Below the pieces are notes generated by a model. That model was not told the DNA's origin and did not search any database. It was given only the letters and a program-made list of their open reading frames with translations. Made by a program: the position numbers and the translations under genes. Below are positions 12,002-22,776 of a stretch of 64,000 nucleotides of DNA, one piece after another (position 1 is the stretch's first letter; every line of letters starts with the position of its first letter). Source of the stretch: Castanea sativa (taxonomy: Eukaryota > Streptophyta > Magnoliopsida > Fagales > Fagaceae); contig NC_134015.1 in NCBI RefSeq assembly GCF_040712315.1, forward strand, positions 8,459,945 to 8,523,944, written 5' to 3'.

Positions 12002-12985
12002 ATGGTAACGGGTAGGGTTCAGGGCGGGTTTCTTTATACCCAAACCCGCCTCGTGGGTCTGCCCCCAAAACCCAAACCCACCCCATGTAATAAACGGGTT
12101 TTTTTAACCACAAACCCGCCCCATAGGGCCCCATGGGCCCCACCTAGTCATGCCACCTTAGGTCCAATCTATGGCCTAATAAAAAAAAATTGTCTAAATC
12201 TTTAAGCCGTGTAGAACATCAAAACATGAACATAAACCATCACAAGAACAATGCAAAACAAAGTAAAAAGCACAAAGATCCAGCTCAATAATACAGATCA
12301 TAGTCTAAGACCATAAATATAGATCAGATATATAATTAAAAAAAAAAATACAACTTAGATCAGAGTCTAAGCCTACCACTATTTCAACCCCTCGAAAACA
12401 GAACCACAAAAAACCCAACAAATTAGAGTCTAAGACCATAAATATAGTTCAAAAATTTTATTAGAAAAAAAATATACAAATCAGATCAGAGTCTAAGCCA
12501 ACCATTATTTCAACCCCTCCAAAATTCCAAAAACTGAACCATGAAAAACCAACAATAATCCTTCCTTTTTCCAATCAAGGTGAGGAGAGAGAGGTAGGGA
12601 GGAAGAAGCGGCATCTCCGACGAGGTGGATGAGTGAGCTGCGTGATGAGGGAGATAGGGACCGACGGGACTAATGAGGTTAAGGAGAGACCGATGGCAGC
12701 AAGTGAGAGGGAGAATGAGAGTGAGGGAGAGGGAGGGCGGCTGAGAGTGAAGGAGAGGGAGGGTGGCTGAGAGGTGAGGGATTAGGGTTAAGGAAATGAA
12801 TTGAGAAATGAGAAAGAGTAGTATTTATACCTAGGGTTTTTTTAATTTTTTTTAATATTATATATACGGGTCGAGTTTGGGCCAAGTATGCAAAATACTT
12901 GAACCCATTACGGGTGGAGTTTTTATAACACAAATCCACCCACCTTCCGATGTGAATAGGTGGAGTTGTGTTATTTCCTCTCAAA
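12002..12985. mobile_element. GC-rich CGGGT-type element, probably hAT-like
   Basis: The segment starts GGTAACGGGTAGGGTTCAGG and is full of CCCGCC and CGGGT words at both ends, reaching GGGTGGAGTTTTTATAACAC near 12911. The interior has two related blocks of about 120 bp, both starting near CAGAGTCTAAGCC (12362 and 12487). A purine-rich block of GAGGGAG repeats spans 12570-12780. It sits between the two arms of the large inverted repeat. Clear terminal repeats and target duplication were not resolved, so the class is inferred from composition. Confidence 0.45.
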
Positions 12986-13262
12986 ATGGAGGTTTGACTG
13001 ATTATCCCTTTAGATTAAGAGTTTCACAATGGAGTTGCCACTTATTTAATTATTGGAAAAAAAAAAACCAAAATTGAAAAATTCCTTAGTTTATTGATTT
13101 GAGAAGAAATGTACATTGGTGATAGGAAATTACATGACTTTGAACCTAGATACAATCTAAGATAAAGTACATGGCTTTGTTTCATAGTTACAATCTAGAG
13201 ATTGAAAATTACATGGATAAGAATTGATCTATATATCAACCCTTGATCTAAGTTCGGAGGTT
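12950..13262. repeat. direct repeat, copy 1 (partner 15000-15312)
   Basis: Shares with 15000-15312 the ordered landmarks CTCTCAAAATGGAGGTT, GCCACTTATTTAATTATTGG, GAGAAGAAATGTACATTGGT, GATACAATCTAAGATAAAGT and CCTTGATCTAAGTTCGGAGG. On the minus strand the phrase TGGCAACTCCATTGTGA (13024-13040) resembles gypsy primer-binding sites that start TGGCGACTCC, so this may be an LTR-leader junction. Confidence 0.6.
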
Positions 13263-14308
13263 ATGTTACAAGGTGGGAAGGTGTTAGGCACCCACCTTTC
13301 CCGGTGAAACTGGTCTTCTAGACTATGGTGGCCAACATTCATGTCACATCATCCAACATATTATCAATCAATTGCATCTTTATTGTTTTGCTTGAATTTA
13401 ATGTGTGTGCAAGTGATAAACCCTATCAATTTATTAATCCTTGCATTTGTATTGAAAAATAAATTCTAGTGAATGTGAGTGAATGGAGATATCCCAAATT
13501 TAGAGATTTGAGAGAATTATGAAACAAACACTTTTTTCAATTTTTTTTATGTGGAATTAATATCAAAACTAGTGTTATGCATGAACATGTAATGAACAAT
13601 CAAAAACATGTGAAGAACGCATATGAACATTTAAAAACATTCAAACATATTCAAGGAATTTAAATAAACATTATCATGCTCTAATCTTAATCTCATCATA
13701 ATAATATAGAAAAAAAAGTTAGGGAAAAGGATTATACCTGCATGCAAGATCCACGCAATGGAGGAGGAGTCTCTTGATGGATGTCCTAATAGTAGAGTAG
13801 AAAAGAAGAACTAGGAGAGGGAGAGTGAGTCTCACTCAATACTTTGAGTCTCAAGAAAACCAAGATATGACACAACTACTTTACTTCACTAGAATTCAAG
13901 AGAGGAGAAGAGAGGGGGTTTTTCGTGTGCTTTGGAATGGAAGAAAGGGGGGGTTTATATAGTAGTAGTGAAGAAAATATGAATGGAAGGTCATTTAATG
14001 AGGGTTGATAAATGAACAAAAAGAATTAATCGTGAACATAAACCCTATTTTAGACTTTGGGGAAAACGGGTGCATTAAATGTAAAGATTGGTAGGAGTGA
14101 TGAGTAAGCAAAATTCAATTTTTCTGTAACTACTGTAACAGCCCACAGAGCCAAATTCAAAAAATAATTTCTTACTCAATTCTGATCGAAATTGTCATGT
14201 TCTTATGCTCAAATTGAAACCTTAGATGTCTAGCTTCTGGAAAAATTAACCTCATTCATAAATTCAAAATATTCTGAGAGATATCAATGAAATGGTGAGC
14301 AGAGGTCC
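13183..14308 (-). repeat. right arm of a 1.1-kb inverted repeat, LTR-like
   Basis: Inverse copy of 10878-12000. It contains the matching TATA-like region near 13950 on the minus strand, and on the plus strand CATGCAAGATCCACGCAATG near 13741 (inverse near 11446). With the primer-site-like phrase at 13024-13040 this arm reads as a minus-strand LTR. Confidence 0.65.
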
Positions 14309-14999
14309 CTTTGATGGACTCAAGTGTTGGGCTTTGACTCATTTGAGAAACAATATAGGCTTCCATGCCAATTAGAGTTCAATCATTGGCTTTTGGGCTT
14401 GAGTTTATTCATAACATAAATGGTTCAAACAATTATGATAGGCCCAAGCTTTGGACTTGAGCTTATCATGGTTCAAACAATTGCCAAATACATGCATAAT
14501 GCAATGCAATTTACTTGACCGAACTAAAGGTAGGTTTTATGGGATTTCACAACATGAGTAGAAGGTAGATTGAAGGTCCCCATAAGCTAGAACGTCGTAC
14601 CTCCCAACTTGTGACGCCAGGAGCGCCGCGTTGGTCCAAACGGTACGATTTGTCCCTATGAACCATCATGGCATAACTATGATGATCCTTGTTATGGTGG
14701 GTGATAAGTTCACCATTGAGTATGTGAGTCTCAGGAAGACCACAAATCTATGGCTAATACTACCAGGCTTTTAGGCTAGCACACAAATAAAATAAATTTG
14801 ATTCAAGCTAATAATGCATGACATGCAATAGAATGACATATTAGACATATTATATACAAAAATGTAATAAACAAACAATGACATGGTTGGCCACCACAAC
14901 CTAATTAAAGCTTAGCCCTAAATATCCTCAATGGAGTCCCCATTATGAGAGACTGCGCCCTCAACTTGTTTTTTGTATTAGGCTAAACCCATGTGAATG
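14309..14999. other. probable retroelement interior remnant, no frame
   Basis: Contains a short GC-richer phrase GACGCCAGGAGCGCCGCGTT near 14613 but no reading frame of note. Its position between LTR-like repeats suggests eroded retrotransposon sequence. Confidence 0.3.
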
Positions 15000-15312
15000 A
15001 GTGGAATCATGTTATTGCCTCTCAAAATAGAGGTTCGACTAATTATATTTTCCCTTTTAGATTAAGGGTCTTACAATGGACTTGCCACTTATTTAATTAT
15101 TGGACAAAAAATAAGAAAACAAAAACTAAAAAATTCCTCATTTTATTGATTTGAGAAGAAATGTACATTGGTGAAAGGAAATTACATGCCTTTAGACCTA
15201 GATACAATCTAAGATAAAGTACATGACTTTGTTTTATAGTTACAATCTAGAGATTGAAAATTATATAGATAAGAATTGATCTATCAACCCTTGATCTAAG
15301 TTCGGAGGCTAT
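15000..15312. repeat. direct repeat, copy 2 (partner 12950-13262)
   Basis: Same order of landmarks as 12950-13262. It stops abruptly at CTAAGTTCGGAGGCTATTTA, where the partner continues into the inverted-repeat arm, so this is a truncated copy. Confidence 0.6.
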
Positions 15313-15324
15313 TTATGATTGATA

Positions 15325-15510
15325 GAGTAATGCTATAGTTACAAACCATTTTACAATATTTTTACAAATTGTTGATATGGTCAGCTTCTTATTGGTTTTC
15401 ATCTAGGTCTGTTATTAATATCACTTTTTTATTTACTAATAATCACTCATCATATCAGCAGTTTGTAAAAAAATTTGCAAAAAAGTTTGTATCTTTAGCA
15501 TTTTTCTTGA
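15325..15510 (+). mobile_element. hAT-type MITE, copy 1
   Basis: About 185 bp starting GAGTAATGCTATAGTTACAA and ending TCTTTAGCATTTTTCTTG. The interior phrase TTATTGGTTTTCATCTA recurs inverted as TAGATGAAAACTAATAAGAG inside 59995-60179, so these are two copies of one family in opposite orientation. No target duplication is evident here. Confidence 0.6.
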
Positions 15511-16675
15511 AAATATTGGTATGGTGGGTGTGGGTGGGTTCTAGTCTTCAAGATCTAGGGTGATTTTGAAAAGAGAAATTGAAGGTCCCAAATTCTGGCT
15601 AAATTTCTCTCATGGAATTCGGAATTCCCTTTATGACACCCAAACAAAAGAATTTTAATTGAAAGAATTTTAAATAGAAATCTGGACCTAAATTCTGCCT
15701 ACAAATCCTTCATCCAAACGCATCATTATTAATTTTGTGCTCTTTTCCTTTTGAGGTGACTCTCCTCTATTTGTATTTCTTTCTTCTTCTTCTTCTTGTT
15801 CTTTTTGTTAGAAAATGGTTCTAATTTTCTCTACTGTTGTGAATATGACAATGGAAACAACTATAAAGTATACTAGAAAAATAGGAAGTTTGAAACTATT
15901 AAGCAAGACATGAAAGACTGGCTTCGTACGATGCTCCAAAATGTCCTTGTGCCCTCGCTTTTTATGGTACAGTATAGGAGTATATAGACTTCTTCTTTGT
16001 TTAGAATGTGCAACCAAATAACTATGACATTTTCTTGTTTAATAATCTCAATACTTTTGGTTATCTCGTACAGCCTGTGCTTGCTGTTATGTATTTGGTG
16101 CAGTACATGCCAACCATTGACTATTGGGTCATGGACAAGGCGTTTTCTATGCCTTTAAATCAATAGATTCTGTATTATATTTTATGATGGGGTTTACTAA
16201 TGTACATTAATAAACTATTTTAAGAAATCTGTCTATGAAAAAATGAAAAAGTTAAAACTTTTTTTTACAGCTTTTTTAATTCCTCATAAAATATTTCCAA
16301 AAGTAGATGACTAATGTGTGCCTACTACGTGGACTATGCTTATAATTTTTGGATACCTTTCAGCATTGTTTACTTTGATTTGATTGAGTAGTTAATAAAA
16401 ATAACTTGTAGATCGGTGGGAATCGAGTAGAAGCTACTGCACAGAAGGGGAACACTTATTCGTTGAGCTTACTGCTCGGGAAAAAAAGGCAGCGTAGAAA
16501 GCTTGTCTACCATCCATTATGTAGTCAACTAATGCAAGCGCTCCTTTAGTTTGTGTAATTCCTGCATCAACACAACTATATATGGACAGGTCCTTTTATG
16601 TAAGAACACAAAAAAAATTCCATGTAGGCAAAGATGGTTTGAAAGGTGGTATTTTTTTTTTTTTTTTTTTTTTTT
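15511..16675. other. intergenic, no gene recognised
   Basis: AT-rich spacer ending in a T-run (about 16651-16676) directly against the copia LTR. No frame with recognisable motifs. Confidence 0.5.
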
Positions 16676-17154
16676 TGTAGGGAATTAACAAGAAATTCCC
16701 AACCTGTGAGAAACAAAAATAGAGAAAACGCACGCTAAATAAAAATAATCACATGCACAAGACAGTATTTACGTGGTTCGGCAATTTGCCTACGTCCACG
16801 GAGTTGCAGGGATTTCACTATTATCAGGAAAAAATACAAAGTTCGGCTACAATTTTTTTCACTCTCTCAAAAACAACAACAAAAACCCTAATCACCAAAA
16901 CAACGTTTTTTCTATATCATGTGCATAGGATTCACAATGGGTTACAAAACAGGCCAAAAAGTTTTCCCAGGGGCCTTGTTCCTAGACCCCCAGGAGGCTT
17001 GTCCATGAGTGCTACGACTTGGGCCTATCGGCCCAAGCCTACGCTCCATGGACTAAGTCTCTGAAAATCTCCCATTAAAAACCATGCAACATTATTCAGG
17101 TCGAGTCAAGTCGTCAACCGGATCAAACACAACTTGGCTTCACAAAACCCAATA
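16676..17154 (-). repeat. Ty1/copia LTR (3' LTR of the fragment)
   Basis: On the minus strand the segment starts near TATTGGGTTTTGTGAAGCC (an expected TG changed to TA) and ends with the complement of TGTAGGGAATTAACAAG. The complement of TTACGTGGTTCGGCAATTTG (16770 region, written here on the plus strand) is a phrase common in plant copia LTRs. A polypurine tract (complement of TCTCCCACTTGG, 17157-17168) lies at the internal border. No second LTR was found. Confidence 0.65.
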
Positions 17155-17244
17155 AATCTCCCACTTGGAGACTAGTTCAATCACTAACATTAGCCACTAT
17201 CTTCCGAAGACAATCCCCCATCCCTGTAACTCATCCTCCTGTCC

Positions 17245-18423
17245 TCAAGTTAGAAGACAACCTGAAGCTGCACATAGCTTCAACTTCTCAATAGTGACAC
17301 CTTTAGTCAATATGTCTACCAGGTTCTTAGATCCACAAATCTTCTCAAGTATTACCAGCTTATCTTCAATAAGGTACCAAATAAAATGATATTTTGTCTG
17401 TATATGCTTCGACTTTGAATGAAAAGCTGAATTTTTAACAAGAAAAATTGCACTCTGACTGTCACTATGTAGAATGCCCATCTCTGACTTCTTACCTAAT
17501 TCATCTAAGAAGCCATGTAGCCAAATCATCTCCTTTCCAGCTTCAGTTGCTGCAACATACTCAGCTTCTATAGTAGACAAAGTAACAATCTTTTGTAAAT
17601 TTGAAGCCCAAGATATAGCTTTACCACCCAGAGTAAATACAAATTCAGTAGCACTCTTTCTACTATCAATATCACTAGCAAAATTAGCATCTACATAACC
17701 CTACAGTTTCAAACTTGTGCTTATGAAGCAAAGACATGTATCTGATGAACCCTTCAAATATTTCAAAATCCACTTGACTGCCTCCCAATGCTGCTTTCCT
17801 GGCCTACTCATGAATCTGCTCACAACTCCCACTGCATGTGCAATGTCTAGCCTTGTACTTACCACAACATACATCAAGCTGCCAATAGCTGAGGCATAGG
17901 GCACTTTGCTCATATAGTCCCTTTCTTCTTCTTCTTCTGTCTTTGGTGACTGTTCTTTGCTTAGTTTGAAATAACTACCCAAGGGTGTGCTCACTAGTTT
18001 AGCTTCATTCATGTTGAATCTGTTGAGAATTTTCTTCACATACTCTGACTGTGAAAGCTTCAATGTACCATTAGCCTTGTCTCTAATGATTCTCATACCA
18101 AGGATTTGCTTTGCAGCTCCCAAAGCCTTCATTGCAAACTGTTTTAACAATTGCTTATTCAGATTATTAATCTCCTCAATGCTAGACCTTGCAATGAGCA
18201 TATCATCCATATACAATAGTAAAATGATGTAAGAATTGTCAAAAAACCTAACATAGCAACAGTGATCAGCTTCACATCTCTTAAACCCAATTCTATGCAT
18301 AAAATTGTTAAATTTCTTCTACCACTGTCTAGGAGCGTGTTTTAGGCCATACAAGCTCTCTCTCAGTTTGCAAACTAGATTCTTTTGTCCCTAAACAATG
18401 AACCCTTCTAGCTGAATCATGTA
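17245..18423 (-). pseudogene. Ty1/copia pol fragment: reverse transcriptase and RNase H
   Basis: Read from 18423 downward. It starts inside the RT domain at EGFIV, continues through SLYGLKHAPRQW and the catalytic YMDDM (near 18200), then the connection segment with MSRPGKQHWEAVKWILKYL, and an RNase H domain with STIEAEYVAA and DILTKG near the end. The layout is that of Tork/TNT-type copia Pol. Breaks: an in-frame stop just after EGFIV, another after PRQW (about 18328), and a TAG at 17701-17703 right before GYVDANFA. The gag, protease and integrase parts are absent; the upstream end abuts a Ty3 integrase at about 18423. It cannot make an active polyprotein. Confidence 0.9.
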
Positions 18424-19010
18424 AATGTCTTGGCAAAATTTTCAAAACTTGGGATTGTCGAACTGCTTTCCATTGTCCTATATGATGATGTGTGGGACTC
18501 TAAACCTACAAACAATGTTCTTCCATACAAAGTTGGTGATTTTAGCCTATATTATCATTGTTACTGGTTCTGCGTCTACCCATTTTGTGAAGTAATTAAT
18601 TGTGATGATCAGAAATCTGAGTTACTTCTTCCCTAAAGGGAAGGGGCCCATAAAGTCAATCCCCCATTGGGTGAAGGACCATGGTGAGGATATGGGTGTC
18701 ATTGTCTCTCCTAGTCATGCCTAGACATTTGCGAAACGTTAATACTTATCACATGCTCTGATGAGGTTGTGTGCGTCCTTCTGTAGAGTCGGCCAATATC
18801 TTGCTCTAAGTGCCTTTCTTGCTAAAGACCTTGCTCCAGCATGATTTCCACAAATTCCCTCATGTGTCTCGCAGAGCACATTATTTGCTTCTTCTGAGCT
18901 GGCATATCTTAAGTATGGAGGTGAATAACCTTTGTACAGTACATCGTCAATAATGACAAAGCAGGCTGCTCTGATCTGTATCTTCCTTGCTTCCATCTTA
19001 TCATTTGGGA
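18424..19010 (-). pseudogene. Ty3/gypsy integrase, truncated
   Basis: The N-terminal H2C2 zinc-binding part is intact: HEGICGNHAGARSL then RARYWPTLQKDAHNLIRACD (18745-18850 region). The DDE core follows in broken frames with FGPLPFREE near 18640, KNIVCRFRVPHIII near 18500 and DNGKQFDNPKF near 18450, the latter interrupted by stops. The core ends about 18423, before the third catalytic residue, where copia sequence begins. It belongs to the minus-strand Tat-type element with the domains at 19190-22770. Confidence 0.85.
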
Positions 19011-19189
19011 GCCACCCTTCTTTCAAATAACGGACGACGAGAGTCATCCACTTGTCTTGTTCTTTTTTCTTTAGAACCTGCTCACCTTTTGTACTTGGTT
19101 GCCCCCTTATCTCTACACATAATTCGAAGGTCGCGTTGTAGTCGTCTAACGAGGCCAATCTTGCAAGGAAGTTAGCTTCTATGTTTTTG

Positions 19190-19532
19190 GCTTGAGGGAT
19201 TTGCACAAAGTCTAGGTTGTCAAAGTGCTGCAAGAGTTGTTGGACGATCTTCAGCTACTTCTGCATCCTCTTTTCTTTGGCTTCATAATCTCCCTTCACT
19301 TATCCAATTATTAGTTGAAAATCAGCTTGGACGATAAGATTCTTTGCTCAAGAGCTTTTGCTGGACTTAGTCCTGTTAGCAATTCTTCATACTTTGCCTC
19401 ATTATTCGTTGCTGAGAATTGCAGTCTAACTGCATATTTCAATATTTCTCTTTCTGGAGATATGAGTACTACTCCTGCCCCTCCTACTTTCTTTGTTGTA
19501 GACCCATCCGTTTGGACCGTCCATGTTTTCAT
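19190..19532 (-). pseudogene. Ty3/gypsy second (archaeal-type) RNase H
   Basis: The frame from 19532 contains WTVQTDGSTTKKVGGAGVVL, where the Asp of TDGS is the first catalytic residue, then FSATNNEAKYEELLTGL with the catalytic Glu. It continues across a break to DNLDFVQIPQAKNIEANFLARL. A second RNase H after the Pol RNase H marks the Tat clade (Ogre, Retand, Grande relatives) of chromovirus-unrelated Ty3 elements. Stops separate the pieces. Confidence 0.85.
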
Positions 19533-19550
19533 GGGGAGTTCTTCTTCCTT

Positions 19551-20050
19551 TTAGGGGTAAGTGAATTCTGTGATGAAGTCTACTAGTACTTGGACTTTGA
19601 TTGCTGCTCGAGGCTGAATTTCGATGTCAAGTTGGCCCAGTTCAATTGCCCATTGAATGAGTCGTCTTGCTGCGTCTATCTTGTTCATCGTCTTTCTTAT
19701 TGGTTGATTTGTCATTACAACGATGGAGTGGGCTTGGAAGTAAGGACAGAATTTCCTAGAAGCAACCAACAATGTGAATGCTATCTTATCCATCCTTAGG
19801 TAATTTACCTCTGCTCCCTAGAATGCCTGGCTGGTATAATAGATTGGCTTCTATACATTTTCTTATTCTTTAATAAGTGCCGAACTTACCGCGATGTTAG
19901 ATACTGCTAAGTAAAGGTACATCTTTTCTCCCATCACCGAGGGACTTAGAAATGGTGGCTTTATCAAGTACTCTTTTAATTTTGCAAGGGCTTCTTTGCA
20001 CTCGTCAGTCCACTAAAAGGCCTATTTCAAGACCTTGAAGAATGGCATGC
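19551..20050 (-). pseudogene. Ty3/gypsy RNase H domain
   Basis: Contains FCPYFQAHSIVVMTNQPIR and AARRLIQWAIELGQLDIE, the conserved end of Ty3 RNase H, ending near LVDFITEFT. The upstream part (about 19800-20050) is in other frames with stops, for example the ALAKLKEYL-like stretch near 19970. Decayed. Confidence 0.8.
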
Positions 20051-20099
20051 ACTTGTCCATTGCCCTGAAGACGAATCTGTTTAGAGCTGTGACCTTTCT

Positions 20100-20900
20100 A
20101 GTCAAGCTTTAAACCTCTTTCACTATTTTTGGTGATTTGATCTTGATTATTGCTTTTACTTTTTCTGGATTTGCCTTTATGCCTCGTTGGGACACCATGA
20201 ATCCTAAGAATTTCCCCAAAGCAACAGCAAAAACACACTTTGCAGGGTTTAGTTTCATTTTGTACTTACGTAGTGTGTTGAAGGTTTCTTTCAGACCGTC
20301 CAAGTGGTTGGCCTCATCCTTACTCTTCACCAGCATATCGGCTACATGTACTTCCACATTCCTTCCAACTTGGTAAGAGAACATGCGATTTACCAATCTT
20401 TGGTACATGGCTCCTGCATTTATCAATCCAAAGGGCATAACTTTGTAGCAGTACAACCCTTAGCTGGTGACGAACAAGGTCTTCTCTTGATCTTCTTCAT
20501 CCAAGAGGATTTGGTTCTATCCAGAAAATGCGTCCATGAAACTTAAGAGCTTGTGTCTAGCAACTGAGTCTACTTGTTAATCAATCCTTGGAAAAAGGAA
20601 GCTATCCTTTGGGCAAGCCTTGTTCAGGTTTGTGAAATCAACGCACATCCTCCATTTACCATTGCTCTTTTTTACCATTATCACGTTTGCTAGCCAATCT
20701 GGGTAGAAGACTTCCCTAATGAAACAAGCTTCTAGTAGCTTCTCTACTTCTTCAGTTATTGCTTTGTTGCGCTTTGGCGCAAATATTCTCCGCTTCTACT
20801 GTATGGGTTTGCATTCTGGGTTGATGTTAAGACGATGCTGTATGATCTTCCTATCAATTTCAACCATATCCTCGTGTTTCCCAGCAAAAACATCTTGGTT
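20100..20900 (-). pseudogene. Ty3/gypsy reverse transcriptase
   Basis: The best part (20109-20456) reads YKVMPFGLINAGAMYQRLV, then HVADMLVKSKDE in place of the catalytic YVDDM, then KFLGFMVSQRGIKANPEK. Upstream frames near 20600-20740 show DFTNLNKACPKDSF. The second catalytic Asp position is Ala, so this RT is dead even without its stops. Confidence 0.9.
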
Positions 20901-21047
20901 TACTCTCAAGAAGGAAACCATCTTCTCTTTCTCCAGAGTTGGGAGTGCTGATCCTATCTTCAATACCTTTGTCAAATATCCTGGGACGATCGCGACTTCC
21001 TGTGGTGTTTCTAACGGTTTGGGGATGGGCTATGGTTCATTGATCAC

Positions 21048-21652
21048 TCATGTGTGGTTCTCCCCAGATGCTAAGGCAACTTGGTAGCATTCTCTTGCCA
21101 GAACTTGATCTCCTCTGATTTCTCTTACTCCATGGGCTGTTGCAAATTTCACCTTCAAGTAATATGTTGACGTCGCTACTCTTAGCTTGTTGAGTGCAGG
21201 TCTTCCCAAGATAATGTTGTATGTTGAAGGGCAGTCAACTATGAGGAAATCAATTTCCTTGGTGACCTGTGCTGGGTAAGTGCCTGCAATTACGGTTAGA
21301 GTGACGATGCCCCTAGGGACGATTCTATCCCTAGTGAAGCTTACCAAAGAGAGGTGAAAGGCCTGGTCCTTCTCTTGTCCAGTTTCATTTGCTGAAACGT
21401 AGGTAAATAGATGATATTTGCTGAGCTTTCGTTGTCAATAAGTACTCGGTGGATGTTGAATTCTTCTACTCTAAGAATGGTTACCAGTGGATCGTCATGG
21501 GGTTGCCTAATGCCGCAACCATCTCTCTCTAAGAAAACAATATCCGGTTCATCATTCCTTGGCATCTTCACTGGAGGGAGCCATGAATAGACACTATTTA
21601 TTTCTCTCTCATGGGCTTTTTTTAGGGACTTCAGCGTTCCGCCTGCTGTCAA
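21048..21652 (-). pseudogene. Ty3/gypsy aspartic protease region
   Basis: Two adjacent frames. The first has [20 protein letters not shown], the flap-side catalytic region where DNGSSA is expected and DNESSA is found. The second has [20 protein letters not shown], the conserved C-terminal half of Tat protease. The frames are shifted at about 21345. Confidence 0.85.
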
Positions 21653-21789
21653 TCCTCCTGTGATCGTCTTTATTTCTCTTGCAGGGGGTTTGCTATCTCC
21701 TGCTACTCGATTTTTGTCCTTATCGTCCTTTCTTTAGTATCTGTAGGGCTCCGTTTTCCTGACATACTTCTGTAACTTCCCTTGCTAGA

Positions 21790-22770
21790 TTAAAGTATCC
21801 ACCTGGTCTTTCAAATGTTTACACTCATTGGTGCGATGCTTGTAGTCATGGTGGAACCCACAGTACTTGTTCTTGTCTCTTTTTTCTACTGGAGTACTGA
21901 TTGGCTTCGGCCATTGCAAGGAGCGATCGTCCCTTATCTGCATCAGGACTTGCTTAATTGGCATTATAAGAGGAGTAAAGTTAGTGAATTTTGGCTTCTT
22001 ATCTGGAAGTTCCTTTTTTTTCCTTGTAGGCTACCCAACACTTCATGTCTCTTTCTTCTTATCGTGATTGTTGCTTGTTCCTTCGTCTTTCTTCCTTTTT
22101 CCTTTCATTTTTTTTTGCAAGCACCACGTCTTCTTCATTCATGTATTTCTGTGCTTTTCGGAGCAATCCCGCGACTGTTTTTGGAGGGCTTTTGGTGATT
22201 AAGAAGAAAAAAATCCCCAGGTAGCAATCCTACCTGGAAAGTTGTTAGGATGACTTGGTCTTCAACTGCATCTACCTGTAGTAGCTCCTTATTGAATCAG
22301 GTCACGTACTACCTTAGCGATTCTTCTTCCGCTTGTAGAATGTTGAGAAGATGACCGGTTGGCTTCTTGTGTCTCTGCCCCTTAATGAAATAACGAACAA
22401 AACCCTTGCTGAGTTGTTCAAAATTTGCAATAGTTCCAGGGGTATCTTGCTGAACCATACCCTAGCTACTCCTTTCAGTGTCATTGGGAATGCCTTGCAT
22501 ATCACCTCGTCTGGAGTCATCTGCAACAGCATCAGTGTCTTGAATGATTCAATATGATCTAAGGGATCCTTGGAACCATCATATGATTCCAACTGTGGGA
22601 GACAAAATTTCTGTGGGAAGGGACAATTCAGTACTTCAGTGGTGAACAGTGAGTCCGTCTTTTGAATCATCCCATCCAAATTCTCCCCGCCTTTATCCTT
22701 CATGGCACTTTTTAACTCGTCCATCTTCTTCCTCATGTTGCGAAGCTCATTCTTTATCCTTGAGGAATCT
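21790..22770 (-). pseudogene. Ty3/gypsy gag
   Basis: The frame from 22736 contains the retrotransposon gag domain with DGSKDPLDHIESFKTLML and CKAFPMTLKGVARVWFSKIP. Many stops follow. A degenerate zinc knuckle of the C-x-x-H-x-x-H-x-x-x-C type (HHDYKHRTNECKHLK) sits near 21800-21860. The frame would continue upstream across the solo LTR: 24190-24236 on the minus strand reads EESNSQANRQDRTSG, which joins the gag frame once the LTR and its duplication are removed. Confidence 0.8.
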
Positions 22771-22776
22771 TTTCCA

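Noticed and set aside
16753..17064. Plus-strand frame of 103 codons
   Set aside because: Lies in the copia LTR on the opposite strand; no domain.
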